Notes: generated by a model from the letters alone, not told the origin. 64,000 nucleotides of DNA from Chaetorhynchus papuensis (GCA_013396525.1 VWYX01000754.1:248001-312000); one strand, 5' to 3'; positions 24,037-37,860 are shown, counted from the first letter of the stretch. Made by a program: numbers and translations.

Positions 24037-26162
24037 GTACAGTCAAGGAAAGGTGTTTAGTGCTTCCTGTAGGCTGGGGAGGATTGTGAACCAACAGTGC
24101 TGGTAATTTAAGAAGGAAACATAGATCTGTAGTTCTGACACTTTTTCCTGCCAGCCACCCTTGGGACAGGGGTTACATTTCACCAGCCTGTTCCCACTGA
24201 CACATTTCCACACCTTGCTTGCAGCCCTTTGCTGGTTGCATCTATGTTTTTGCACTAAATCTTGTCCCCATCCCAAAAGCTCATCTCAGTTATTCCTCTG
24301 CCTGTACCTCTGATGCCCAGGTCTCTGCTGTCCCTCCTGTCCTTCCTGTCCTCCATTCCTCCTCTTCTCCTTCAGCTCACTGCTCATCACCTGCTTTTCC
24401 CGTATCATTTTGCCGTTTCATTTTTATTTCCACTGTTTGCTCAACAATTGACTCCCTCTTCAAAGTTTGCATCAGAAGTCTGTCCTGTTCCACACTGCTC
24501 ATATATTGGTTGCTGAGGTTTTTCTGTAAATGAAATAACAATCCTGTTTGCCCCAAATGGAATTTAAGTGCTTCATGGTGGAGAAAACTCTGTGCTTTTG
24601 TGTATTGCAAACAACCGACTGCTTTTTTGTGTCTTTGGTTCTACTAAAGGACACATAGCACTAGAGACCAGAGTAAAACTGGTGTGGAGTGGCATGTTCC
24701 TGATTTCATTTAAGTATTCTGAATGTGAATACTCTGAAAGACAAAAAGAGTTAAGCTGAGATACGCTCTAGGCTTTTGTGATAATGGAAAGCTGGAAGGG
24801 AATTCGTTTGTGGGTTTCAGGACAGAGTTCACATTTATTCACTTCTTAACCACTCCCATTTCCTTCATCCATTCAGCAGATAAAGCTGCTATCTAAATCA
24901 ATAGCTGTTAGGCTTAAGACATTTCCTATCATAGTTCTGGAACAAAAACATTTTCATTTGTTTCAAACTGGAGTCATTTCCACTTCTTAAAACGAATACA
25001 TATATATACATCTCTCTATATGACATGTACACAAAGATACTCAATGGCTTAAGACTAGGTGTAGAATGTAAAAAATGGAACTGGAAAGATTAAATTACAT
25101 TAATGAATGTTAACATGAACAAAACGTACTAACCTCTAGAGAATGTTAATCGTTCACTGAGCAATTAAAAAAATGAACCTTTTACTATCTTGGCAAAGGG
25201 ATGTTTGATTTCTGAGATATTTGGAAGATTTATACTTTATTGTATACTTACACAAATTTGCATTTCTGTGTCACAGTACTTTAATTCAGTGCTCAGCTTT
25301 GTATTTTGAGTGCATCAGTCAGAACTGGTTTCAGTTTAGGGTTTCAGCAACTACTGTTGCTGATCTGCTCTTTAGTAGAATTGTCCTGTGTCTGAGTTAG
25401 AGGCCACTTTCTTGCCTTTTCCCTAGAAATTCCCCAGAAAGCTTATGGAGGCGCTGTATGCCTCTCTAATTTTTCTTTCTACCTTGTCTTCATGCCTTAA
25501 TTCTGGAGGAGGATGCCCAGTTCTCCAGCCAGGATAGTCCAGCCCAGTCATCCAGAGTTTTTCTTATCAGAGCACCCACTTAGACACCTCCCTTCTCTGA
25601 ATGTCACAGAGATGACATTTCCCCAGGGTGATGGGCTCCCACTTTGCCCTTCACTGATCCCAGTCACGTTTCTGCAGCTCCACAGAGCAAATGCACTTTT
25701 CCAAACTGCAGTTGGCAGCATGTAAGTGACTCTCTTCATGCCAGGCAGGCAAAGTCACCGACCTCTCCACCTTTACCTTCCCCCTCTTCTGCTGCTTTCA
25801 AGTATTCCTGTGCACTCCAAGATGCCTCCGTTTATTTATCCACAAAATTCCAAATTCCCTTCATTCATCATGAACTCATTTAATTTTCTCCGTTAACTAC
25901 TATTCCCAGTCCTCTCTGCATTAATCAGAGACCCTTTACTGAGCCATTCCTGCTCTGATTAATTTCTTTATTTGCATTCTAATATCCAAGTGTTGTTTTC
26001 CTCTTTAGTCTCCATTCCTTTGTCTCTCTGGCTGCAGCAGGTTTAATTCAGCAATCAAATCAGGCTCTGAGGTGCAACAAAGTGGTTGCCAAAGACCCAG
26101 AGCTTTCAGGTGAGGTGAACAAAGTTTAGTCCCTCAGCAGCAATTTATTCATGTGCCCTTAC
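24037..26162. other. non-coding stretch, partly pyrimidine-rich
   Basis: 24200-24520 and 25450-25900 are C/T-rich on the plus strand, giving several overlapping open frames of 60 to 100 codons with low-complexity serine/leucine/proline composition. I regard these as composition effects. No repeat family was recognised. Confidence 0.4.
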
Positions 26163-26380
26163 CTGGAAAATATGTAACAGAGCATGAGTCTTTAAACAGC
26201 TGATTTGGTAAAATGAAAGAAATCTCTTTTGAACTCCTGTTACCTGTGAATTTTCAAATGGCCAAATTTTGTGACTTTTCAGAGCATGAATAAAAGACCA
26301 ATGTAAAGAGCTGCTCTTCTGTGTCAGGATTGCTGCTCCCATAAGAATGTTCTCTCTTGATGGGGAAGAAGGTAAGTAAG
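26163..26380 (-). CDS. candidate internal exon, about 72 codons (unrecognised protein)
   Basis: A strong acceptor on the minus strand (ttattattctttttaagaacag) opens a frame entered in phase 1 and ending in phase 0 at a good donor (TTTTCCAG then gtaagg). An internal alternative donor (AATTCACAG then gtaaca, near 26250) lies in the same frame. The peptide includes LPSSPSRENILMGAAILTQK. The phase-0 end is compatible with the 22834-23097 candidate. No CpG support, AT-rich, no family recognised. Confidence 0.33.
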
Positions 26381-27308
26381 CTGTTCTTAAAAAGAATAAT
26401 AAATCTCTTTTTTTTTCTACTCTAGTTTTTAGTAATGATTGGGCAGTTTTGGCTGGAATCTTACATCTTTCCTCCCATTTAACTAAAACAAAAATCAACC
26501 TGAAGCAGAAAATGAGCCTGGAAACTTTCAACCAGAACAGTTGGTTTAGTCATGTTTTAAGTAATGGGAAACAGTGTTCAGTGAACTTTAATAATACAGG
26601 TAGTTCCTATTTTACTTATAACAAGAATTTTAGCGTGGAATATGTGTGTGTGTTTCATTAAATACACTAAGCTGAAGTCCTTACTGTTTTTACTACGTAA
26701 TGAGTATTGTATATTTAAATGTAAGAAATGTACTGAAACTTACTGGAAATCAGGAGAATATGCAAGCTCTCAAGGTGTTTCAGTTTAATAAACCACTTCT
26801 ATAGGACATACTGGATAATAAAATTTGATGCACATCATAAAACGATGTATATTTTAAAAATACATCTCATAGTAAAAGCCTGGTGGAGAGTGAGAATTTT
26901 TGCTTGCTTTCTTGGGTTTGCCATGGATTTCCCAAGAATGAGCACAATAATTTAGCCTTCTGTTTTCATTTGCCTTATCTTCAAACATTTGTCTATACAT
27001 AATCCTTTTTCCTCCTCTGTTTCTTATAAATGCTTCTAAAGCCAGGATTGTTCTTTAAATGGCCTGTAACAACTTGCATGTTTGATGGTCCTACTTTTTT
27101 CTCTTGATTACTGGCAGAATTTAAAATACTGCTGTCAGCTAGTTCTTTTTAAACCTATTCCAATTCCATATGATGACGTGCTTGGCTTGAATTTTGCTTT
27201 GAGACTATCCTAAATAAGCATAATCCCTTGTCTGGGAATCACAGAAGTGACACTATGCTGATTCTGGGCTCCTCCACCAGCCTGACAGGAGCAGTATGAA
27301 TTTTGTAC

Positions 27309-27375
27309 TTGCAGTGTAAGTGACTGCTATTGTTTTCTTGCAGACAACAGGTATTTTGTCAATGCCCTGCAGCCT
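27309..27375 (-). CDS. weak candidate exon linking neighbours
   Basis: A strong acceptor (acattactatttccacag) opens 22 codons in phase 0 plus one base, with a mediocre donor (GCAA then gtacaa). The peptide includes GIDKIPVVCKKTIAVTY. Its main interest is its phase: it starts in phase 0, matching the end of the 47412-47678 candidate, and ends in phase 1, matching the start of 26163-26380. Confidence 0.17.
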
Positions 27376-28539
27376 CTGTGGAAATAGTAATGTTTGTTAA
27401 CACAATTCTGTGGCATTCGTTCCTGGAATGCTGAGCTGATTGCTGATGCCATAAATACATGTGTGTAACTCATCATGAGGTGCAGGCTCTTGCTCAGTGT
27501 GTGCCAGGATGAATTGGGCTGGATGAAAGGGCTTTGTCCAAGCTTTAACATACAAGTTGTTCAGTACACTTGGACAGAAATCATTCAGCCCAGTAGGTTC
27601 AAACAGACACCACAGGGATCTGACATCACAGGAAACTTCCTTCTGTGGTCCTTTTGTAAGGATCTGCATGTTGATTTAACTCAAACAGAAAGTCACTAGT
27701 CCACGTGTATGTAGTTAAATGTCTTTGATAACCTTTAATTGTAAATTACCTCACGTAGTCTGGATTAGATTTAGAATGCAGCAATAACAGGGAGCATGGT
27801 GTACAGAATTTTGTTTCCTGTTTTGACATGTTAAACCTGACTACTCGGACCTTTTTTTGGCTGTCTGTGCACTTTCCTTATTGATGAAACTTCCTTTGAG
27901 CATCAAAGACTCCCTTTAGGGAATCAAAATTCCTGGGTTATTGAAACAGAGCCGTGAGTTTCCCATAGGCTTAGAGTCCTGTGTAACAAAATCACCTTGC
28001 TTCCAAACCATGTGCTTTAGTAAAAACAAAGAACCATCGTGTTTACCTGAATGTTTCATCTGGGACAAAGAAGGCATTAGAAGGGGCCTTCTCCTTTGTG
28101 TGCTAAATGTCTGCTACAGCACAACATTTCCAGTATTACCTTACTAACCCAAACGTTTGGAAGGTAAAAAGTTAATTCTCTAAGTATAGGTTTGAAACTC
28201 CACTTAGCCACGGGGGAGTGGGATCATAATGTCCTACCTGGATGTAACCTGGAGATGCACAGAAGTCTCCAGAGGTTTTACGGATCAGTAACTGATACAG
28301 TAACTGGATAATTGGTCAGGAGGTGTTCCAAGCCACATAAAAAGAAAGCCTGAGCAAACAGCCACAGGGAACTCCTACAGACTTTGATTTGGCATTGAAA
28401 GCTTTTGGCCATTGTGATCTTGGCATTGTCATGTAATAGACTCAGGTTGAGTTATCCCGAGGGGTTTGGTTTCTGCAGCTTCCAGAGTAAGCAGGAGCTG
28501 CTGTAATACGTTCACAACCGCAATACTCTTAACTTGTAC

Positions 28540-28681
28540 CTGGCAGGTGAGGGAAGCAGAAGATCGTAAATCTCAAGCAGGTGAACAAACTGAGAATTAT
28601 TGAAATGTTTGCAGCTGAGTCTTGTGTCCTTAACTAAATCTAGTAATTGGGAACACGTCCTTTGGAGGTACCTGAGTTGAT
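28540..28681 (-). CDS. weak candidate exon (unrecognised protein)
   Basis: A minus-strand frame of about 46 codons lies between an acceptor with a poor pyrimidine tract (taactctgataccag) and a donor gtacaa. The peptide is leucine-rich and contains LQRTCSQLLDLVKDTRLSC. Its phases (in 1, out 2) do not join cleanly with the other candidates nearby, which lowers my confidence. Confidence 0.18.
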
Positions 28682-30768
28682 CTGGTATCAGAGTTAATTG
28701 GTTGTGCCAAGCTAACAAAGGTGTTTCCCTTCAGAGTAATCTCAAGAAAGCAATGCCACATGAGATTTCTGGTCATGCTTCAGTCATGCGTCAGAAGGAA
28801 GAAGAAAAGGTTAATTTGCGGCCAGACAGTTTTTGTGGTGCTCTTTTGTTCTCCTGCTTTTCTTTCTGTATTTTCTTTAGGTATTTCAAGGAATACCCTG
28901 AGGGAAGCCCTGAGGCTGTGTCCTTTTGCAGGTTGGTTTAATACATAGATGAAAGTTTCCATATATATTTTTCCCCCAATTACTGACCAGTTGAAACACC
29001 TCTTCATTTTGAGGCAGATATCCAGGAGACAAATAGGTTCCTAGCAAAGTTGTTTCCCTGATATATTTTCTTGGGATCTGTTCCATCTTCTGAAGTGAGC
29101 TAGCTTTGAGTTTGCTGCAGTTGTATTAGCTTTAGATAAATTTGTTTGTAATGTGTGATAGGAACTAAAGGAAAATCTAGAAGCTGAGGTGAGTTAGGTG
29201 AGTTCTCATGCAGGCAAAAAAATGGTCCCAGCCTAGAAAACTTTGCAAGCTTAAGAGCAGGTCTAAAGGTAAAATTATGTGGCAAGTATACGGCAGAGTG
29301 AGAATACCTTGTAATATGAATTGAATATAAACTGAATACCTGCTTCATTTTATGCCCAGTGCCCTGTAGGTGGCTTGATATCTCTGAGGGTGGCTTGCAT
29401 GACACCCAGATGCCACAGGAGATTGTCCAGTAACATAAGTGAGTTTGATAAGTGAGCCATCATGGTTTATCTACTAGTGAAACAAGGACAGGAGCTACCA
29501 CTTTACTTCGTGTTACTTTACGCAACTTCACAGCTTCAAAATTACTTTCAAAATAAAACGTTACTTAGTTTTCGCTGAGGTTTGAAGTCAAAATTACCCA
29601 TAGGTAATATGGATGTTCTAAAATATTCAAAGGTATAAATATCAGTTATATGTTACCTGTATATATTTCAGCAGAATTCCCTTACAGGTGCCATAGATTT
29701 AATCTCTATCAGGAGGAAAGGGACCACAGAGAGCTATTATCTTATGGTCCTGTCCTATTAAGTGACTTCTATCAAGTTTCCTTTACTTTCCCCACAGTAT
29801 TGAGATTTAATTCCACCCCTGCCCACATCAGCCAAGTGAGACTGCAAGTTTGGGTAAATGTTTAATAAAAAACTACTTCTTTTTATCTAGAGAAACTTTT
29901 TGTATGCCATATATCTGAGAAATTTTGCTTCTGAGTGGGGGAATTTGGTTTTAGCTGAACTGGCTATGGGTTTTTTTGCTTTTTTCCCTTAACAAGAACT
30001 TGTGGGTTGTTTGTGGTTTTTCATTTGTTTGTTTCCTGATTCTAAGGCCACTCTTGCATCTGTGTTGACTTGGCCTTAGAGTGCTTGAATTTAGGGAGCC
30101 TACAAGACCCTTTATGGATCCAAATTTCTAGTCCATTTCTCATTTAACCAGAACTCCTGGATGAACCAGAGCTTAGCACAGCAAAAAGCAAGAGAAGTTA
30201 ATTAATCAGAAGAGGGGTATCCTTGGGTTATAAAATGTCACTCAGGAGTGTACAGGGTTTGTTAACTTTCCTGTGAAAGGTTATATTATTTTAATAATAA
30301 AATCTTGGATCATTTACTTCACTGTTAGAAACTGTTCTTTTCCAATTAAAAAAAAAATTCAGTATATCCCTTTGACGAACACAAATTCTAATTTAGTTTC
30401 TCGGGCTCCATGTACTGGGAACAGTCTTTATGAACTCTGTTTTAAAAATGACAAATAGGGCTTTATTCTCAGCAGATACCTATCAATTTTTAAACTACCT
30501 TCTGACAATTATGATAAGGAAGCTTACATGTGTGTTAACACTACTGTTGTCTCTGTCCTGTCTTTTTTGTTTGTTTTTTTTTTTTTAAGAAATATCTAGA
30601 TTTTATGTGGGCAGAACTACACCTCAGAGTCAATTTTGTGACACTGCTACTCCTCAAGCAAATGAATGCATTTTCTCTGGTTTATTCATCTGAATGCTGG
30701 GAGCAAGAAAACTACATCTTACCCTAATGTCTCAGAAGGTTTCTATTTTTTTAAATAGTTCTAGAAAT

Positions 30769-30785
30769 ACACACACACACACACA
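30769..30785. repeat. (AC)8 microsatellite
   Basis: Seventeen bases of perfect AC alternation. Confidence 0.95.
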
Positions 30786-32737
30786 AGAAGTTATAGTACA
30801 TGAATTAAAGGCCAAGCAAGTGCTGTTGCATGTTCCTTAAGGTGTAACACCTTGCAGTTCACATGAGCTGTTAATATTACTGCACTCAAAAAAGAAGTTG
30901 CTTGAAAGCCAAAGTTTCATGTTTCATTCTTATTAGGAGAAAATGAGACTTTCAGATTTTCTAAGTTCTTGAAATGATTTAATTAAAGGTTGCTGCTGTT
31001 TTCAAATTGGATCCAATTTATGGGGCTCTTAGGCCAGTTATCTTTGTCACATCATTTTCTTCTTGTTCTTACTGACATGAAGAAGTAGCTTGAAATTGTG
31101 CTGAACTGAAAATCAGCTTTAAATTAAGCCATCCAGGTTGAATAAATAACAATAAACTACAGACAAGCAACCAAAGATGAGTCAGACACGATGTGATGAG
31201 TCATTCAGTGTAGAACACATCAGTTTGAATTGTACAGAAATGTCAGTTTTTAAACAGAACTTCATGTGAAAGTACATCAGGAGTTATCAGAATTATTAGG
31301 AGTTTCTGTTTGGGTATTTCTGTAGTTTTAATAAGTGCATGTAAACATTGTGAACATTAAGAATGCTCACTATGCCTTTCTGTAAAAATGATTTTCAGGA
31401 TATTTGAAAGAAAAGTCATCTTCAGAGTATTTTCAGCTACATTTGCACGACGGCTGCTGCCCTTTTTGTGTGCTGCTGTTTTGGCACCTCTGCACCACCA
31501 CCAGCCTCTCCTGCAGCTGAGAGTACTCAGCCACTGGAACTCACAGGGTGGTGTTGGTTTGTTTTTTTTTTTAATAGGGAAGAGTGAAATTCTTTGGAAA
31601 GAATATGGGTTGGAACTTACTTTAGATTGTACTTGTGCAAGTAGTTTTCAAAAAAGAAATAAAGAAATTCTGGCTGCTGATAAGGTGTCAAGCATATCCC
31701 TTTTTCTTGAAAGTTTGGGGTTCCTCACGGACCAGATATCATGGATCTTACAAGTGATCTACTTTCTCAAGTTATTGGCTTGTAAATGTGCTCATGTGAA
31801 AAGGTGTGATTAAATATACTCCATGCCCTGGGGCAATCAAGAGTATTCCTGGTTGAAGGGAAATCAAACTAATGGTGAACAAGCCCCTAGCAATTTCCTG
31901 GTGTGTTGCCTAAAAACAGACATGATTTTATTTCCTTTCTGAATATCAGGATAATTGCACGTTTCTGGAAGGTCTGATCTTCGTAATGGAGAGTTAAATA
32001 TGAGTTCAGACCAGAATTTAAAAGAATCCATAGTTCAGTGGGAGAGGCTGCAAGCTTTTAATTTGGTATCTTATAGAAAAAGGATGGAAACACAAATCTA
32101 GGTATTCCTAAGATTCATTATTGTGTCCTTCAGGATTAGTGTTAGATCAAGGGGCTCTTTCTGAGGTTAGTTTTATTCTGTTATCTATTAATTCTGTTAA
32201 GAGTAACCAAAAAATTGTATTATTCCTTCTGGATTTTCAGAATGATATGCAGTTTAAAATATCAAATACGTAAGTATTATCACAATTAAAATCATTTCAA
32301 TACAGACAAATATAATTTTAAACACTTGATTCACAAATGCTTTTCCACCAAGAAATGGTGACCACAATAACCACAGAATCTGAGTTTCCAGAACCTACAT
32401 AAAACATAGAAGAGGCCTCATTTTAACTTGGGTAATTATTTTAAAAGAAAAGTGGTATAAAAGCTGAATGTTGGCAGAGGGAGAATGTTCTTTGTGACTC
32501 ACCTGGTCTTTATCAGAACAATCAGGCTCCTGACAGTGCCTGACCATGGCAGTGTTATTTCTGTGAATTACCTGGCTGCCTGCAATGCCTCTGTTTCCAG
32601 GAAAAACCATCTCAGAGATAGTTTAAGCAAGCTAATCTGTTTTAATTATCAAACTTCTCATGTAAATTAAGTGGATTCCAAATATCTGGGAGTATTTTAG
32701 GCATGGAGAGCTCATTTATCACTAGTCTACTCAATTT

Positions 32738-32764
32738 AATTGTTGAGTAGACTACTCAACAATT
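32738..32764. repeat. perfect inverted repeat (13 + 1 + 13)
   Basis: The arm aattgttgagtag and its exact complement flank a single central A. A further partial copy of the arm (agtctactcaa, 32724-32734) lies just upstream and can also pair with the right half of the first arm, so two alternative hairpins are possible. Confidence 0.9.
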
Positions 32765-33173
32765 GCTATTCACTTTTCCAATAATTATATTTTTGGTGTA
32801 TTCTTTTGCTCTGTAGAGTTAGACAGTTTTTCCCAACTTTTCTGGTGATCATAGAGACTGATAAGCATTTTGCCATCATGTGTGAGTTACAATTTTTAAA
32901 CTAAATGTTGAAAGTAAATATCCATTACTTTGTCCTGGCAGAACAGTGTTCCACCCCTAAAAATATTTTTTCACACATATTTTATTCTCAGCCATGTCAA
33001 TCCTTGTTCTCAAAAATGTACAGGATTTCCTCAGCCTGTCCATAGCACTGTGAGTTCTTTACAAGGTAATGTCTTTTGTATTTGCTTCTGCATCTGGAAA
33101 ATATTATCTATATCAATCTTTTTTTTCCTTAACTCACAGTAATACACTATTCACTATGAGGTGAATTGTTACT

Positions 33174-33217
33174 TTTTTATAAAATTCATAATTTTTTATA
33201 AAATTTTTATAAAATAT
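33174..33217. repeat. triplicated TTTTTATAAAAT motif
   Basis: Three near-identical copies of a self-complementary TTTTATAAAA unit with short spacers. Confidence 0.8.
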
Positions 33218-35224
33218 TTAGTTAAAAGAATAGAAAGACTCATCTTGGATTTTTCTTCATCTATGTCCAAGCATATCATCACCTGGTCTTAGATGTAGTG
33301 GTTGAAATTAGAAAATCAGTCATGTTGTGTCTGTATTGTGCTGACTCCAGGGAAGTTGGTTTGGAGCCAGAAGGGGAATGTATGGAAATCTTTGTTGCAG
33401 CATCATTCCCATAACAGATATCAAAACAGTGTCTTGTTTGGTTTTGGTGGGGTATATTAGAATAGTAGAAAAAAGTTACAGTAATTTGTTTTGATCAGCA
33501 TAACCTGTAGGGTTTTTGTGGGTTTTCATTTTGGTTTGAGATTTTTTATTTTGGTGAAAACTGCAGCAGGTGAATGAGAAATAATGTGCAACAAAGAGGG
33601 TTTGCTTGAAATGAGGCATTTATCAACAATTAGAGAAAGCATAAGACTTGCAAATAATTTGCCCTCTTTTTGTCCCTTTTCTCAATGGTCGTTTGCTTTG
33701 GGCTGCTTTATTAAAGACAATGAACTTTCTCAGTCAACCTTTCCCTCACCTTGTGTGTGTGTTTCTGAAGGATTTTCCACTTTTTGAGCATCATGGTTTT
33801 CTAATGCAGGCAGATTTTTGCAAGTTTCTAATAAGATGACTCTTAATTAGGGGTAGACAGGACCTAAATGAAGCAATGAAACAGTTAAGTTTGAGTTTAT
33901 CAAATTTCAGGCATGAGGTCCATCACGTCAGGGAAGTCCAGGAGCTCGTTGTACCCTGACCATCTGCAAGTAGCAGTATCAGCTGATCAAGAAGCTCTGT
34001 AATACATAATTTAAAACTCCTGGTAAAATGTACATCTCATGTAGTGTGGGTGTGGTTCCATTGCCCATCAACTTCTGTTGTTCTTGTGATCCATACTTTA
34101 CTGTTGGCATTAATTACATCTTGTACCAAAAAGCTACATTGCTGCTTTTGAATGCAAATTTGGACCATTTGGGGATGGGCAAAAGGAAAACTCCACTTTG
34201 TGGACAAAAAGGCCTCTGAGTAGACTCCATCTGTCTCCAGACCCTGTGTCTATATTAGCTAGTAATTACAGTTACTGTACTCCTTGTGGAGGACAGCTGT
34301 GTATGAACCATACAGAATTAAAGAAGCAAAAATATTTTGCTGTATGCAAATAACAAAAGCAAAGAGTTTTCTGCAGCTGCTTCTGGACCTGTTGGCCCTT
34401 TTTGTAGTTACAAGAGTCCTACACTGTGGGTAATAGCTTATAAAATATGCCAAAGGCAGCTTTTTGAATAAAAAATGTACTTCACAATATTTAGCAGAAG
34501 AAATGGTAGATAGTCTTTGTTCCATTGGCCTTCAAAAGGTTAATCTGGTATGAACCAAGGAAAAGCAGTACAAATCTTATGATGCTGAAGAGTGAAGGTT
34601 TTGTGGGCTTTTTTGTTAATTTTTTTTTGAAGAAACAAATGGTAAACACATATGATGCCAGCTGCAACAAGTAACAATAAAATTGAGGGTGTTGTATGGG
34701 GATTTTGTGAATTTTTAAAGAACTACCAAATTTGGACCAAAGCAGTTTCTGTGTGTGGCGTTAACTACTGTAATTAATGTTTGATATATGGAATAATTAA
34801 TGCAAGACTAGTTCCTTCTTTTTCCTTCCATATTTTTGCTGTTTTCATGTGTCTAGGAATGTTTTTTAAAGCAATGATTTATAGACTGTGAGCTAGAGGA
34901 GACAAGTAACATTATGAATTAGATTCTCTTCCTGGGCATAGAAAATCACTTCCCAATTGTCCCAAATAATGAAATTGACTCTCGTAGCTCTCATCTCCTC
35001 AGTTAATCAATCTCTTTCCTACATTTTAAGGCCAGGTAGTAAACGTAGCTTCATTTTGGCAGAACCGAGGCAGAGCTGTGTAGTGCCTGAAGTCACAAGG
35101 AGAAATGTCCTCACTGCAAGCTGAGGCTGACTGTGCTCTATGTTATGATATTGGCTGCAGTGTGATGCTGCCCATGCTCCAGTTTTAAAGATCCTTATTT
35201 TTAATATATTGATGGCTAACTCAG

Positions 35225-35548
35225 AATCCTAGAAATCTTCCTGCTTTTCCATCCAGCTAGTCTAAATCATCCATGACAGAGTTGTCTAATCTGCTCTTGG
35301 AGAAGAGTCCTCTTTTAGTAAACTGGTCCCATGCTTCACTGTTCTTGATGTTAAAAAGTTTTAATCTTGTGTCAACACTTTACTGTCCTTCCTGGCAATT
35401 TAAGCTCATTATTTTTTTGCCCTGTTACAAAAGAAAAAAGAAAAAAATACACCTTTTTTTTTTTTTCTAGTTACTTTTTATGTATTTGGAGGCTGCAGTT
35501 CGTCTCAAAGATCTCTCATGTTCGAGTGCTTTGGTCACTTAACCTTTC
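35225..35548 (-). mobile_element. old CR1-type LINE 3' region, minus orientation
   Basis: On the plus strand the block order matches the inverted 3' region of an old CR1-type LINE shared among sauropsids: 'gttgtctaatctgctcttgg', a 'cccatgcttcactgttcttg' block, 'ggcaatttaagctcattatt', 'gccctgttacaa', and 'tttttatgtatttggaggct' followed by a 'gtctcaaagatctctcatg' block. An internal A/T-rich insertion (35429-35468) interrupts it. Divergence is high, so the family assignment is approximate. Confidence 0.6.
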
Positions 35549-37829
35549 CTCAGGGGCCACGCTTGCATCTGCTGTCGTGGTGGCAATGAAAGCCTCGTTC
35601 ACCATTGTTGCTTGGTGCTTGTACGTGCTGCTGGCTCGCAGGTGCATAAAAACGCTGTCAGGAAAGATTCAAGGCTGAATGGATGTGACGTGCTGACGTC
35701 AATGACCCAGGCTTCAAAACAACTTTATAACCTGGAGAAAACAGAACAAGCCTATAAAAGCTGTGGGAGTAAAATCTGTTGGTTTCTCAGCGCTGCGTAA
35801 TCCTTCCTCAAACACAGTCACCCCCCAGCAGCCCTGCTCAGCTTGCTCAGCCTCCAGCTACTCATTACACATTCAGGCTTGACTCTTCCCTCAAAGGAGC
35901 AGACAGAATAACTGTGCTCAAAGCACCTCTTATTTCCTTGCTGGAAACCCTTTTGGATGTGTTTTCTTGCACTCCTTCAAGGCAGTGACAGGCTCATTCT
36001 CTCTGGCGTAAGACAAATGAGCACACAGTCCAGTTGCTGCCTTCTTTTGCATGTCCTCTGGTGTCTTTATGTCCACCCCAATCTTGTGTGACTGAGAATT
36101 TGTGATCATCTTGCAGCTAGCTGAGACCTGGAAAACAAAAGCTGTTGAGGAAGGGTTTTCCAGACCACCTAATTCTTACCAACCACCTTTTTTTTCCCTT
36201 GGGCTGTGCTGTTGTAAGTTCATTTTAAACCTGCATCCCTGGGGCTGTCAATAAAAGGTTTCCTCCACCCCTAGCCACAGATCCTCCATTGTGTTGATGT
36301 ATCATCTGCGTGGTGAACAAGATCATTGGACTGATCCAGCTGAAAATGAATTCAGCAACAAAACTAACAATGAATTTTCTGCACAACATCTGCTTTGCAG
36401 AGGGATGGCACCAGCACCACTGGAGGAATAAAGAATAAACCGGGGCTGGCACAGGGTCAAGCATGCAGAGCAGCAGCCCAGGCCTAACTGAGGTCACTGA
36501 CCGGCCTTGGAGGAAGCTGATCACTTTTTATCTCAGCCAGATCATTAAATCTCAACCTTGTCTCCTCAGCAGAGTTGTTCAGTGGTTTAGGCTTCCGCCT
36601 CCACCAGTATGTGGGACCTGTGTTCTCAATGCCACCACGCTGTCATATTATTAGGCAGGATGTCACTTTATTCTGCCTATCCCAGCACTCCTGCATCAGT
36701 GGGAGTGCTGTTTCAAATGTGCTGCTCCCCACAGCTCTGTATCCTTAAAACTTGGTTTTATGGGTTCGCTTCTTCCTAGCTTGTCCGTCTCTTTGGAGCT
36801 CATAATTGAGGCAGGTCTTTAATGTGAGTTATGTAGGTTCAGGAACATCAAAAGCAGCAGCTTGAGAAGGGGACAATTCCACATTTGTAACCTTTTTGGG
36901 CACTAGCACATGCACCAAACCAGTTCTGCTGAAGTGCTGCTGACGTGCCCCGCTTCAGCACAAGCACAAGAAACGCTGCACCCCTACACCAGTCTGGGTG
37001 CCTTGCACAGGGCTTGAAGCTCAGGCACAGAGGTTCCTGCTTTGTCGAAGCTGGGTTTAATTGAGTGACCCTTCACAGGAGACGTGACCAAGCAAGCAGC
37101 TGAGGCCACACATGAATTTTCAGCACAGCACCCCGGTCGCAAGGCGTTGGTTCCTTTTTCCATCTTTATTTCTGCAGCTGTGTGTTCTGGATCCCATGGG
37201 ACTGCCTTCCCTGGGCCAGGGAATTCAGTTAATGTTCCCATGCTCCCTATCTAACGCCATGTACTGTACAATAACACATGATATTTTTCATCCCTGCTTT
37301 CCAAATTGTTACATTTCACTAATCCCCTTCTGCTTGTACTGGTAACAAAACAAAACCACTCTCAACTCTGTCTCTGCATAATGTTTCTTATCAAAGTCCT
37401 TTTCCCATAAAACCTTATGTTGAAATATTCAACAACCTTAGGAAAGCATGTGACTTCCCCTCCTCAATTACTGCCTGCCAGAAGTTGGCTTCTCTATTTA
37501 AAATGAGACCTTTAGACCATTTGGGGTTTATCTACAATAAGCCCACAGATGAGGTTCCTCCTTGACCCTGCAGCTGATTGTGAAACTGTCACAAGGAGAG
37601 AGTTATGCACTTCAAGAAGGCATAAATCAGAGTTAATCATAATCAAACTGCGGAAGTTAGACAGGAATCAGTTAAAGGCACAAAACCAATCTAGCAGCCA
37701 TTACAGCTGCCCAATTTGCAAATCCATCATTTGAAAAAAGATAAGCATCCAAGGAAAAACAAATGCCTCTCGCTTGAATGCACACAATTTCCAATACAGA
37801 GGTGGTTGCCTTGAAATCCCAGCTCTAAT

Positions 37830-37860
37830 TTAATTTGCATTATTCAAAACATTAATTAGA
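37830..37860. promoter_or_regulatory. possible POU/homeodomain cluster
   Basis: TAATTTGCAT contains a perfect inverted octamer (ATTTGCAT, 37833-37840), followed ten bases later by CATTAATTAG, a homeodomain core. It lies within a locally AT-rich unique segment. Functional status is unknown. Confidence 0.25.

Larger units (their letters stand above)
28682..35224. other. long non-coding stretch
   Basis: No gene or interspersed repeat recognised. It contains an AC microsatellite (30769-30785), a perfect hairpin (32738-32764) and a triplicated AT-rich motif (33174-33217). The plus-strand open frame at 31388-31813 (141 codons) shows no domain and is hydrophobic, with low-complexity parts. It is not called a gene. 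Confidence 0.5.

Noticed and set aside
27397..27669. 90-codon minus-strand frame
   Set aside because: No consistent splice sites in frame and overlapping open frames on both strands; treated as chance.
31388..31813. 141-codon plus-strand open frame
   Set aside because: Contains a poly-Phe stretch from a T run, no recognisable domain and no splice support.
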